A DNA stretch of 64,000 nt, from positions 310,001 to 374,000 of the forward strand of contig NZ_VZQQ01000001.1 in the NCBI RefSeq assembly GCF_014397785.1, in the 5' to 3' direction. A model generated the notes under the pieces. That model was not told the origin of the DNA. It was given only the letters and a program-made list of their open reading frames with translations, and did not search any database. This DNA comes from Paraburkholderia podalyriae (GTDB lineage: Bacteria; Pseudomonadota; Gammaproteobacteria; Burkholderiales; Burkholderiaceae). Positions 34,825 to 43,278 of this stretch are shown piece after piece. Position 1 is the stretch's first letter. Every line of letters starts with the position of its first letter. A program made the position numbers and the translations under genes.

Positions 34825-37800
34825 TTGAGTCACTATTCCCCGTTCGACGTGTCTTCCAGCAAGCGATTCGAGGTGACCGTTGCGCGGAACCTGCCGAAAA
34901 TATTGTCCAAATACTCGAAGAGGCGGGCGCTGTCCGCTGTGTCTGGTCTGTTGACGCTTCCTCAGTTTCAGGCAAACACATACCGGCTGGAGATTCTGGC
35001 TCATCTCATTGCCGCGAACTGCACCGGGGAGACGATGGTCGGACCGAAGAATGTGCTCAATTGGTTGAATCGCCAGTTAGGTACGCATCCTGTCGCAACG
35101 ATGGAAGACCCGCCAGAAGACGTCTTTGTAACGAACATCGTGTCTCTGAAGGGAGAATTTCTCGTGCTTCCCGGATTGTGGGAAACGCCGGACGACTCTT
35201 TAAACCTGATGCTCGAAGTCTTCGAACGAGCGAGCGTGCCAACAGATGAGGTGCTTCAGCCTGTCTACGCACTACTCGCTCTGTCGCATTTCATCCTGCA
35301 ACGCGCAGGACTATCGAGATGGACCATCGAGCGCTCAGTTCCCAAAGGTCCTTTTCCAGAAAGTATCGCGGTCGATTGGAAGGCAACGAGCGTGCGCGCA
35401 ATTGTGGGCCGGGACGAATTGAAGCAAGGTGGTATTAGCTTGACCCATCTGCAACCGTTCATCTTCCGGGCAGACAGTGACCATGCTTCACTCGCTGAGC
35501 ACTTCGAGGAATCGCCTCTGCAACAATGCCCATTGGTCGAGTTTGCCGACTGCATTGTTCTCTCGCTGCCGACAGCGGTTACCTATGCTGCCCGACGCTA
35601 CCTTCTTCGGAAGCTGTTGGAGCAAGGGCAGATTCGCTCCTTCCAGGAGGCATTGAATAATGTTCTGATGGCCCGAGCAGCTTCGTACCTGAACATTGGG
35701 GGGCGCCATATGGTTGAGAAGGTCCCCCTTCCGGACGACGCCGAGAATTGCGGTGCGCTCGGTCGTAGCGCGGTATTCCGGCTGGGGCAAAAAAGATTCT
35801 TTCACCTTTTCGTGCTTTGGGACGACCTAGAACAAAGCGCTGTTGCCGGACTTCTTGAGCCGAGGGAGTATGGCAGCCACGAGCAGGCGATGATTAACAA
35901 TCATGTCACTAGGGTAAGAAGCCACGTCGAATCGATTGGCTCGTTTGCCATGGGCCATACCCTGGGGCTGTTTGGACATCTCGGTCAAGCCATAGCATTC
36001 GATTCTCCCTTTTCGACGCCGAACTGGACATTCGACCTTTGCCGACTGCAGGAGCTAGAGTTCATCTTGTGGGACCAAGCGGGTGCCCTCAATAGAATCG
36101 CTCTCATGCTTACTCAGAGGGCGCGAATGGAGGCTCAAGGATATGAGTTCGGCAATCCAAGCGGCCTTCTCAACCTCTACGCATATTGGCTGGAGTTGGA
36201 TTGTCATTTGTCGCCGCCCGACTTACCGAGGGATAGATATGCGCATGTGCAGCTTGGGAACGACCACCTTACGGCGTTCCGCGTGCGGCATAGACGGTCC
36301 ATGGACAGGCATTGCGAACCAGACGTTTGGGGTCGCTGGGACACTGTCTTTCGCGCCAATCGAGACGCGGTGTATCCAGTCCTGAAAAGCCTTCCCGTCT
36401 ATCTGAGCATCACCCGACTCAGAGGCGGTGGGCGATGCTTCTGCATTCGAGTGCGGGGTACGTCTGTTTGGGTTTCGATGATTGGGCGAAGTGTCGGAGA
36501 ACGACTGGGAGAGTTTCAGCACAAGGCTTGGGAGGAATTGCAGTTTCTGCTGCCTATGGCACTGTTGGGGACAACCCCTCCTGTCCAGTTCGCGATGCCC
36601 GCGGTGGAGGTCTTGCTCGACTTGAGGACTATTCGTTCAATTGACGAAGCGAAAAGCCTTCCACAGGAAGACGAAGAGTATCTCCTTTCGCGCCATACCG
36701 AGATTCCGCTAGTAAAGGTCACTGCAGGGGCGGCCTTTCTGCGCACGTTCTCCGGCGTGTCAAATGATGGGGAGCGTAAATTACTAGCCGCAGTCCTCGA
36801 TGGCCTGGAGGCATTTCGGCTGCCGCCTCGTAGGACAGACGAAGCATTGGTGACAAGCGCGGAACGAGCGAAACAAGCTTTGGGTGCGGCGAGCGCAAAG
36901 GTGTTCCATGCATTTGAAAGCTATGACCCGATAGAGTATCTGCTCTCAAAGGAGGCGAACCCGATTTACGAACGTCCGGACGAACATGTCGGGGCCGCAC
37001 AGAGGACTGCATTCGAGTTTTATCCGGTCCAGCTTAAGCCACGCAAACTCTCCCCACAGGACAGTTGCAAGGCGCTGAACCAAGCGGTCACACATCTGAT
37101 GCATCAGGTTGCCAAGAAGTTAAGCTTGTTCAACCAGAAGAAACTGGTGATGCATCTTCTGTTTTTGCATGAATCGCAGTTAAACGACAAATTGCGATGG
37201 CGGTCGACTGCCAGAGCAGTGCAAGCCTTGTACGGTGCGGCGGATGGCGTTGGCGCTGCACGCAAGGCCGATGCGGTTCGTGCTGAAGTAAGCGTAACGC
37301 TACGAACATTGGTCGAGGCTGCGGTGTGCGAGAGTAGTACAAACGGAGGAGAGTTGCCCGATGACTTCTCCACAGACGAGCTGTACGGTCTGATGTGCAC
37401 GTTGGTCTCCTTGGGCAGGCACTCCGAGACGATATATCACGGGCTATCGTCCTCGGGCATCACAATCTACCCGAGCGGTGCATATGCCTTTTCTCCCGAT
37501 GTACTAGATGAGATTGGAACGCCCTACAGAGAAACGGCGTTTGCTGCTGGATTTGCAGACGCCGCGGCTTCGTACGAGGACTGGGTACTGCCATCAGAGC
37601 CTCAAAGTCCGGCTGCAACGACAAATCAATACGAAGGGCCAGTCTTCCGAGCTGCGTTCAAGGCTGAATATTGCCTCGAGTTCTCAGCGTTCACGGAAAT
37701 AAGCGCGGCGATATTTGACTCGTTTATCACCGGTCAACAGGTCGTGACAGCCTTCACTCGCGATGAGCTGCTGAATTTCATGGGCAAGCGGGACGTCCGC

Positions 37801-38565
37801 GCCTGCGACGTCGATGCATTCTTGAAGTGCTTTGCATTGCCTGCGCGCGCGACGTGGGCTCCGCAGTCTCCCGTCAAGGTCCGAGACGTCGAGCCGTGGA
37901 GATTCGAGAGACGATTGTCTGTCATGCTGCGCCCCTTGATTACATGCGTGGAGGGCGACGTTACTTATTACGTTGTGGGGATGGGCACGCTGCGCGATTC
38001 GGTTACGTATCTCATCGATTCGACGGTCAACGCTCGTTTTGATAAAGACGTTTTTGAGTCGCGAGAGATGCGCTCCTATGTTGGCGGAAAGGTTGACGAA
38101 GCAGGGCGTCATTTTACGCACGAGGTCGCGTCCGCGCTACGTGAGCTCGGCTGGAATACCGAAGAGGAAGTCAAAATGACGCAGCTTGGTGCCCCCAAAT
38201 CCCCCAACCTTGGAGATGTCGATGTGCTTGCTTGGCTGCCTTCGGGAGAGGTACTGGCCATTGAGTGCAAGCGGTTGAAAAGCGCGCGTACCATCTCCGA
38301 AATCGCTCAATGCTGTGCTCGGTTTGCGGGCCGCGAAGGTGACCATTTACACAAGCATTTGAGACGCATGGCGTGGATTCGTGCAAACCATGAACATGTC
38401 GCAAAATACTTGAAACTCTCCCTTACCAGTATGCATATCGAGAATCCTTTGGTCACCAATGTGGAGGTTCCGTTTAGTTATGTGAAGGACTTGCCTCTTC
38501 CGAGCGACCGCATCGTGTCACTCGGCAACCTCCGTGAGTTCGTCGCCAAGACTTTTCAATCATAG
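34825..38565 (+). CDS. Giant unknown protein with C-terminal PD-(D/E)XK nuclease motif
   Basis: 1246 residues, most of it unrecognised helical sequence. The C-terminus has LGDVDVLAWLPSGEVLAIEC, giving D1133, E1147 and K1149 of a PD-(D/E)XK site, followed by a conserved-looking ISEIAQCCARF helix. The start is a TTG (MSHYSPFDV) with GAGAGG 6 nt upstream. No ATG gives a better site. Divergent from the 532-residue nuclease-like gene and convergent with the subtilase gene. It could be an effector with a large sensor domain. No helicase or methylase motif is visible. Confidence 0.62.
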   Translation: MSHYSPFDVSSSKRFEVTVARNLPKILSKYSKRRALSAVSGLLTLPQFQANTYRLEILAHLIAANCTGETMVGPKNVLNWLNRQLGTHPVATMEDPPEDVFVTNIVSLKGEFLVLPGLWETPDDSLNLMLEVFERASVPTDEVLQPVYALLALSHFILQRAGLSRWTIERSVPKGPFPESIAVDWKATSVRAIVGRDELKQGGISLTHLQPFIFRADSDHASLAEHFEESPLQQCPLVEFADCIVLSLPTAVTYAARRYLLRKLLEQGQIRSFQEALNNVLMARAASYLNIGGRHMVEKVPLPDDAENCGALGRSAVFRLGQKRFFHLFVLWDDLEQSAVAGLLEPREYGSHEQAMINNHVTRVRSHVESIGSFAMGHTLGLFGHLGQAIAFDSPFSTPNWTFDLCRLQELEFILWDQAGALNRIALMLTQRARMEAQGYEFGNPSGLLNLYAYWLELDCHLSPPDLPRDRYAHVQLGNDHLTAFRVRHRRSMDRHCEPDVWGRWDTVFRANRDAVYPVLKSLPVYLSITRLRGGGRCFCIRVRGTSVWVSMIGRSVGERLGEFQHKAWEELQFLLPMALLGTTPPVQFAMPAVEVLLDLRTIRSIDEAKSLPQEDEEYLLSRHTEIPLVKVTAGAAFLRTFSGVSNDGERKLLAAVLDGLEAFRLPPRRTDEALVTSAERAKQALGAASAKVFHAFESYDPIEYLLSKEANPIYERPDEHVGAAQRTAFEFYPVQLKPRKLSPQDSCKALNQAVTHLMHQVAKKLSLFNQKKLVMHLLFLHESQLNDKLRWRSTARAVQALYGAADGVGAARKADAVRAEVSVTLRTLVEAAVCESSTNGGELPDDFSTDELYGLMCTLVSLGRHSETIYHGLSSSGITIYPSGAYAFSPDVLDEIGTPYRETAFAAGFADAAASYEDWVLPSEPQSPAATTNQYEGPVFRAAFKAEYCLEFSAFTEISAAIFDSFITGQQVVTAFTRDELLNFMGKRDVRACDVDAFLKCFALPARATWAPQSPVKVRDVEPWRFERRLSVMLRPLITCVEGDVTYYVVGMGTLRDSVTYLIDSTVNARFDKDVFESREMRSYVGGKVDEAGRHFTHEVASALRELGWNTEEEVKMTQLGAPKSPNLGDVDVLAWLPSGEVLAIECKRLKSARTISEIAQCCARFAGREGDHLHKHLRRMAWIRANHEHVAKYLKLSLTSMHIENPLVTNVEVPFSYVKDLPLPSDRIVSLGNLREFVAKTFQS

Positions 38566-38577
38566 CAAGCAGGATGG

Positions 38578-41136
38578 TTACTTGCCGCTACTGAAAACCG
38601 TCGCCCCGCCGTCCACATCGACATCGATGACGGCTGCCGGCGCGATGATGGTCGCAATCGGTGTGTAGATGTCGGTATCGACATCCTCGCCGACGCGCAG
38701 TGAAACGACCAAGGCGTACCGGGCTTCCATGCCGTATTGCTTGGCACTCTTCCAGTATTTCCACCAGCCACCAACGGGAACAATCGCAATCTGGTTCTTG
38801 GCAGCGAGCTGCTGTGCCGTGCCTTTCCACATGTCCGAGTGGACGGAGCCACGGGTACGTATCTTCGGCCCATATCGCCAATCCTTGACGTCTGGGTCGT
38901 TGTACTCCTCCTCCAGCTCCTCTTCTGAGAGCTCCTCGCGCAGTTGCCGGTTCACCCGCAGCAAGAACTGCGCGTCCTCTTCAGAAGCACCTTTTACGAG
39001 AAACCGCAGACCAAAGGACTGATAGCGGAACTTGCTCAACCAGCCACGCGCACTCGGGTTGGGTTCTACAAAATACGACAGCGTGACGCGCAGCTCGACC
39101 TGTTTCTCGCTGAGACGCTTCAGCTCGTCTGCTGGCCACGGCAGGTCATGGAGCTGCATCGGCCCGGAGCCGATGTACCCGCCCACCTGTCGCTGATAGG
39201 GGGCGAACGAACGTTGAACTACGAGGGTCGGGCGGTGCGCGGTTGAGAACTGTGCGGAGTCGTGATTCACGAGGCCGAAGCCGTACATGCGCAGCAGGCG
39301 GTCCTTGTGGTCCTGCTTGAGGACTCTTGGAAACGGCGCGCGCATTGCTGGCGTGTGGTCTGCCCCATGGACAACCAGCGCGCGAATCGTCTCGGGCCAA
39401 TAGTCTGGATACTCGGCGCGAAGGTGGGCACACAACCGTGCTACTTCGGCTGCCGCAGCGCTCGTATCTCCAGTCGCCGCGAAAAGTGCCGCCGTCGGCG
39501 TATCCGAAGTCGTCAGAACTCGAAGGGCGTCGGGCCCGATTGTCACCGAGTATTTGTCGCGGGAGGCGTTACCGCCTTCTGCAACGACATCTGGTTTCAA
39601 CGGCCACGCCGTGTTTGCCCACAACAGTGAAGTCGTCGAAGACGGCGAAAGGTCGCCCGCCGTCGCAAGCGGCTTAAGGTCGGGATAGGTCTTGCCGTCG
39701 ATTTCGGTGAGCGCCGTCGCCGCTCCCACCGTCAACACGTTCCATGCTTGCGCGGGGTTCTGGATGGGGCTCTTGTGGTTGCTGACGGGATATTCCGCCC
39801 AGTCGGCCCACGGCACATTGCCCGCGGAAAGTACGAACAGACGAGGGACTCGCACGGGCTGTTGCTTCGCGCGTCCAACGTTGGCGACGTCGACGGAGGG
39901 ACGTCCGAAGGCAAGTTGGTCTAAGGTGGCCGACCATTCGGAGGGTAACCCAAGCAGATGTCCGACCGTTGTGGTCATCATCGCAAACACTCGCGAGCGT
40001 GCCGCCGCTGTGACCTCGACCCGGTAGACCGATTCTGCAGTGACCTTACCCCACAACTTGGGCGCGGTCTCCCCGACGGGAGGAAGGATTTTCACCGACT
40101 CGAGCCGATGCGGGACGAGGACCTCATCTTCGGACGACAACGGTTTGGTGAGGTCGCCCCAAAGCGCGATACCGGCCATTTCGCTGCCGTGGCCCGCATG
40201 GTCAGCTTTTTGCCACGCCGGGTCGTACGTATGCATGTCCTCATCAGCAAGCGCGGGGGCCAGAAGCGGATGCCCGTGGTTCACGCCCGTATCCATTAGG
40301 CATAGATGTGGCGCTTCATCTTCCGGGAAGGTTGTTCTGGAAAGCAGGCTTTTAGTCCAGTCTGCTTGTTCCGACTGACTAAGTTTGCTGAGGAAAAACT
40401 CAGCGTTCGGTTCGACCGGGCGTATTTCGGCAATCAGGTCAAGAAGTTCGACTGCCTGCTCGAACGCGTGTTTGGTGCCAAATGCTGCGACCACAATGCG
40501 GCCAGGAAACGCAACGTGGCCCGCTTCCGTTTGAATGCCCACATGCTCGGCCAGTTCGGTGAACTCGCTGACGATGTCGCCGGCATTACCGCGAGAATGG
40601 CGTAGCCAAACTTGGAACCAGTGCGCCTCTCCGTCAGTAGGCGGGTCGCCAGGACCTGTCCACATTTCACCGAAGGCCGCACGTTTAATGTTCTCAATCG
40701 CGTCGACAAGAGCCGCCTGTTTAATGGTGGGCTCATTTTCGGTTTCTACGTAATCGCGGATACGGCGCACGAGCGCGGCGAGCTTCCCATCTGGGATATG
40801 CAGGACCGCGATATCGGAGTTTGTGTGAGCCTGGACAGTGAGTAGCTCAATCTTGTCCTGACTCCAGTCGACTTTGCTGCAGTCGAACTTGCCGCGCGGC
40901 GTGAATTCCACTGCGATGGACATGCCCCGTTGCAGCGGTAGCTCGAGTGCTTTGCGGGCAGCTTCGAGTTCGCCGATGGCGGCGGCCAGTTCGCCGAGTT
41001 GAGCAAGAAGTCGGCGACCGTGTTCGCCCACGTTCCGTTTGTATATGTGCTTTCGTGGGACTGCCAGTGGCGGTTTGAATGGAATCCCCTTCACGCGCCC
41101 ACCAATCAGCAGGTGGCTCAACAGTTCGTCTGCCAT
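38578..41136 (-). CDS. ietS: S8 subtilisin-like protease, IetS-type anti-phage component
   Basis: 852 residues. An N-terminal region of about 270 residues precedes an S8 protease domain with catalytic D282 (LMDTGVNHGHP), H316 (DHAGHGSEMAG), oxyanion N440 (FVLSAGNVPW) and S559 (TGDTSAAAAEVA). No signal peptide, so it is cytosolic. The downstream partner of an AAA ATPase, as in the known two-gene IetAS defence system (ATPase plus subtilase, Gao et al. 2020). The mechanism there is not established. About 85 bp separate it from ietA, same strand. Confidence 0.82.
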   Translation of the reverse strand: MADELLSHLLIGGRVKGIPFKPPLAVPRKHIYKRNVGEHGRRLLAQLGELAAAIGELEAARKALELPLQRGMSIAVEFTPRGKFDCSKVDWSQDKIELLTVQAHTNSDIAVLHIPDGKLAALVRRIRDYVETENEPTIKQAALVDAIENIKRAAFGEMWTGPGDPPTDGEAHWFQVWLRHSRGNAGDIVSEFTELAEHVGIQTEAGHVAFPGRIVVAAFGTKHAFEQAVELLDLIAEIRPVEPNAEFFLSKLSQSEQADWTKSLLSRTTFPEDEAPHLCLMDTGVNHGHPLLAPALADEDMHTYDPAWQKADHAGHGSEMAGIALWGDLTKPLSSEDEVLVPHRLESVKILPPVGETAPKLWGKVTAESVYRVEVTAAARSRVFAMMTTTVGHLLGLPSEWSATLDQLAFGRPSVDVANVGRAKQQPVRVPRLFVLSAGNVPWADWAEYPVSNHKSPIQNPAQAWNVLTVGAATALTEIDGKTYPDLKPLATAGDLSPSSTTSLLWANTAWPLKPDVVAEGGNASRDKYSVTIGPDALRVLTTSDTPTAALFAATGDTSAAAAEVARLCAHLRAEYPDYWPETIRALVVHGADHTPAMRAPFPRVLKQDHKDRLLRMYGFGLVNHDSAQFSTAHRPTLVVQRSFAPYQRQVGGYIGSGPMQLHDLPWPADELKRLSEKQVELRVTLSYFVEPNPSARGWLSKFRYQSFGLRFLVKGASEEDAQFLLRVNRQLREELSEEELEEEYNDPDVKDWRYGPKIRTRGSVHSDMWKGTAQQLAAKNQIAIVPVGGWWKYWKSAKQYGMEARYALVVSLRVGEDVDTDIYTPIATIIAPAAVIDVDVDGGATVFSSGK

Positions 41137-41222
41137 TCTCTCAAGTTCTAGATTTCGTTTTATTGACTTGAGTGAGAGTCTACCGCAAGATTTCCTGATT
41201 TTTCGGGGTGTTTTCCCAGCTT

Positions 41223-42230
41223 TTACCGGTTCAGATTGTGTCCTTGCGCGCGCTCCTCAAGATGGAGGATTACGCTCGCCTCGCTCACGGTCTTCTCGCC
41301 TTCCATAATCGCGTCTTTCAATGCGTCGAGGCACGCTTTGACGATATCGGCGTGTGACTCACCTTTGCCTACAAGGGCGAGCCGGCGATAGTCCATATCT
41401 GGCGTTCGGAACACGCCGAGGCTGTTCTTCAGCAGCGCTTCAATTTGCCGTTCGTCGGGCGCTTCGTACTTGATGACGTCATCGAATCTACGGAACAGAG
41501 CCGTATCCAAGTCCTTGCCGTGATTCGTTGCTGCAATCAGAAGACTGTCCGACGCGTCCTGCTCTATGAGCTGCAAGAACATGTTCAGCGTCCGGCGCAT
41601 CTCGGCAACATCATGCTGGCTGCCGCGCTGCAGGCCGAGCGAATCGAACTCGTCGAAAAAATAGACGCCGCGCGTCGACTTTAGCGCTTCGAACACCAGG
41701 CGCAGCTTTGACGCGCTTTCGCCCATGAACTTGGTGATGAGGCTGTCGAAGCGCGCAGTGAACAGGGGGAGACGCAGCTCGCCAGCCAATGCCGCGGCCG
41801 TCATGGTTTTGCCAGTGCCCGGCGGGCCGACAAAAAGCAATTTCCTGCGTGGGCTTAGCCCGTGACTGCTCAACTGTTCATGATGGCGTTGCTCACGGAG
41901 CGCGCGATTCAACTTCGCTTGAACAGTGTTCGACAGCACCATCTGCTGCAGATGCTCTTCCGGATACTGCACCGTCAACAACTCGGAGAGCTCGCCCTTT
42001 GGCTGAGCGAGCGGAATCGCGCGCTCGGCACCCTTGCTGCGCACCGACGAAAGCCCGGGCTTCTTACCAGCCTTTGCTGCGTCCACGAGGTCGCGCAGTT
42101 CTGCCGCCAGTTTGGTGTGGCCACGATGCGCTTCGTCCGCGGCCATCTGCATGGCAACCGCGAAGAAATGCTCGTGGTTGTCACCAGCATATGCGCGCAG
42201 TAGTGCCTTCACTTGGTCGGAACGTGCCAT
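41223..42230 (-). CDS. ietA: AAA ATPase, IetA-type anti-phage component
   Basis: 335 residues from the ATG at 42230 (MARSDQVKAL), preceded by GAGG; 14 more upstream codons are in frame but lack a site. AAA+ domain: Walker A GPPGTGKT (135-142), Walker B YFFDEFDSL (D193, E194), LIAATNH sensor 1, and FRRFDD with the arginine finger. The N-terminal helical part resembles ATPases paired with subtilases. Likely a sensor or regulator of the protease partner. First gene of the operon, divergent from a small XRE gene across an AT-rich palindrome. Confidence 0.82.
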   Translation of the reverse strand: MARSDQVKALLRAYAGDNHEHFFAVAMQMAADEAHRGHTKLAAELRDLVDAAKAGKKPGLSSVRSKGAERAIPLAQPKGELSELLTVQYPEEHLQQMVLSNTVQAKLNRALREQRHHEQLSSHGLSPRRKLLFVGPPGTGKTMTAAALAGELRLPLFTARFDSLITKFMGESASKLRLVFEALKSTRGVYFFDEFDSLGLQRGSQHDVAEMRRTLNMFLQLIEQDASDSLLIAATNHGKDLDTALFRRFDDVIKYEAPDERQIEALLKNSLGVFRTPDMDYRRLALVGKGESHADIVKACLDALKDAIMEGEKTVSEASVILHLEERAQGHNLNR

Positions 42231-42280
42231 CAGGAACCTCAAAAAAGTCTCGAAACGAAGTATAGGCTTCATACCGATTT

Positions 42281-42297
42281 TATAATGCTATTATAGC
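42281..42297. promoter_or_regulatory. AT-rich palindrome between ietA and the XRE gene
   Basis: TATAAT, GCT, ATTATA, with the overlapping palindrome GCTATTATAGC. TATAAT reads as a -10 box on both strands, so it may be the shared promoter core and operator for the small XRE gene and ietAS. Confidence 0.5.
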
Positions 42298-42328
42298 AAC
42301 TAGATGCGATTACAGCACCACATTCAGG

Positions 42329-42607
42329 ATGATTCCACCCAGAACCCAAGGCGAGTTGATTCGGTGGGCGCGCGGCAAAAGTACACAAGCCGAGTTCGCT
42401 GCCGCTCATGGCGTCAACAAGTCCTCCCTATCCAGATTCGAAGCCGAGAAAGCGGGAGCGCCGACGCACCTTATTAACGATTGCCTCTCCCTGCTCGCAG
42501 ACTTCCTGATGGCCAACCCGGGCGCGGCGGACGGAATCCAGGGCGCCTTGGACAACGCGCGTAAAACGGTCAAGCTGCTCGAAGGCCTCGCAGGAGTTGA
42601 CGGTTAA
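42329..42607 (+). CDS. Small XRE-type helix-turn-helix protein
   Basis: 92 residues. HTH region: GELIRWARGKSTQAEFAAAH, then GVNKSSLSRFEAEKAGAP, with a helical tail. It lacks effector domains, so a repressor role is likely. It sits head-to-head with ietA with under 100 bp between starts, suggesting control of the IetAS genes, as antitoxin-like regulators often do. Start ATG at 42329. Confidence 0.7.
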   Translation: MIPPRTQGELIRWARGKSTQAEFAAAHGVNKSSLSRFEAEKAGAPTHLINDCLSLLADFLMANPGAADGIQGALDNARKTVKLLEGLAGVDG

Positions 42608-42619
42608 GTAAAGGCGCAT

Positions 42620-42639
42620 TACTGTATGTATATACAGTA
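42620..42639. promoter_or_regulatory. LexA box (CTGT-N8-ACAG)
   Basis: TACTGTATGTATATACAGTA, a nearly perfect match to the SOS box. TTGACG lies at 42597-42602, 17 bp before a -10-like TACTGT inside the box. A plus-strand promoter would run toward the transposon end. No gene over 60 residues is supported downstream. Confidence 0.75.
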
Positions 42640-42858
42640 AAAATTAGATTTGCTAGTTGGGGATGCCGGAACCGGAGTAGAGCGCGAATCGCAAGTTGGG
42701 TCTCTTCTCGAGGCGGTCGAGGGCTTTGAGTCTCGGTGACCGAGAGAGGGTTGCAGCCTTTTCGCCTTTTGCTGCGCGGCGGGAGCTCTCGGACGCAAAT
42801 TTTGAGGCCGATGAGCGGCTGCTCAGCCTTATCTGTCGAGCCTCTGGAGAAAAACTGA
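42640..42858. other. No supported gene between the LexA box and the binding sites
   Basis: A 5-codon ORF (ATG near 42662) and a 15-codon ORF (MSGCSALSVEPLEKN) follow the LexA-box promoter on the plus strand. Neither is convincing. Nothing else recognised. Confidence 0.4.
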
Positions 42859-43015
42859 GTGCGACACCTGTAGGGTCGTTCAGGTGAATGTGCGACATCA
42901 GTAGGGTGCACCTTGGTTCGAGATGGCGGCCTGAGGTGGCCATCTTCTTCCAAAATCTGGTCGAAAACGGCCCTAAGCGACATCAGTAGAGTGCACTACG
43001 CGACATCAGTAGAGT
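42859..43015 (+). repeat. Four transposase-binding-like sites at the distal transposon end
   Basis: GCGACACCTGTAGGGT (42861), GCGACATCAGTAGGGT (42892), GCGACATCAGTAGAGT (42977) and GCGACATCAGTAGAGT (43000), all in the same orientation. The last is 9 bp from the terminus. They share the core of the motif at the tRNA-side end. Spacing is irregular (31, 85, 23 bp), as in Tn7 ends. Confidence 0.78.
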
Positions 43016-43024
43016 AAAACCACA

Positions 43025-43029
43025 TTCGG
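43025..43029. repeat. Target-site duplication, distal side (TTCGG)
   Basis: Direct copy of 7166-7170, immediately after the terminal CACA. Confidence 0.82.
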
Positions 43030-43278
43030 TGCGCCTCTAATCTCAACCTGGTACGGAAATTGTATGGAATCTCGCTCCCGGGAATTCCGTGCCGTTGCCA
43101 TGACTGGCCGCCGGTGCAACCGGTTTCAAACTGCCGGCGATACGCATCGCTTCCCTTGCTTGTCCCAGCCGATGACTGATCCGACGCCTCGTCGCTACAT
43201 TCGGGCTCGCATTCGAGTGCCGGACGGGATAGCGGCCCCGCAGCCATCGGCTTCTTTCAACGCTACCTCACTGCGTGA

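Larger units (their letters stand above)
7171..43024. mobile_element. Complete Tn7-like transposon homed downstream of tRNA-Arg
   Basis: About 35.9 kb, bounded by TGTGAGTTTT (left) and TAAAACCACA (right) inside a 5-bp direct repeat TTCGG. The terminal 25 bp of the two ends match at 18 positions when one is reverse-complemented. Both ends contain the motif CGACA(T/C)C(A/T)GT(A/G)G. The transposition genes lie at the tRNA end, reading toward that end, in the order accessory gene, tnsAB, tnsC, tniQ/tnsD. The rest is cargo. No tyrosine or serine integrase, no tnsE-like gene, and no Cas genes or CRISPR array were seen. The target is read as chosen by the TnsD-size TniQ protein. Confidence 0.85.

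Noticed and set aside
34245..35249. Plus-strand frame across the start of the 1246-residue gene
   Set aside because: Overlaps two better-supported genes in other frames and shows no domain.
42570..42983. Minus-strand frame over the distal transposon end
   Set aside because: Runs through the LexA box and the binding-site repeats; no ribosome site or family resemblance.
42859..43015. CRISPR array or CRISPR-guided transposon
   Set aside because: The repeats are about 16 bp, unevenly spaced and at the element's end. No Cas genes were found. They match the motif at the other end, so they are transposase sites.
7063..43029. Integrase-type island with a duplicated tRNA 3' end
   Set aside because: No integrase gene and no copy of the tRNA 3' end at the far boundary. 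A 5-bp duplication and tns-type genes fit transposition instead.
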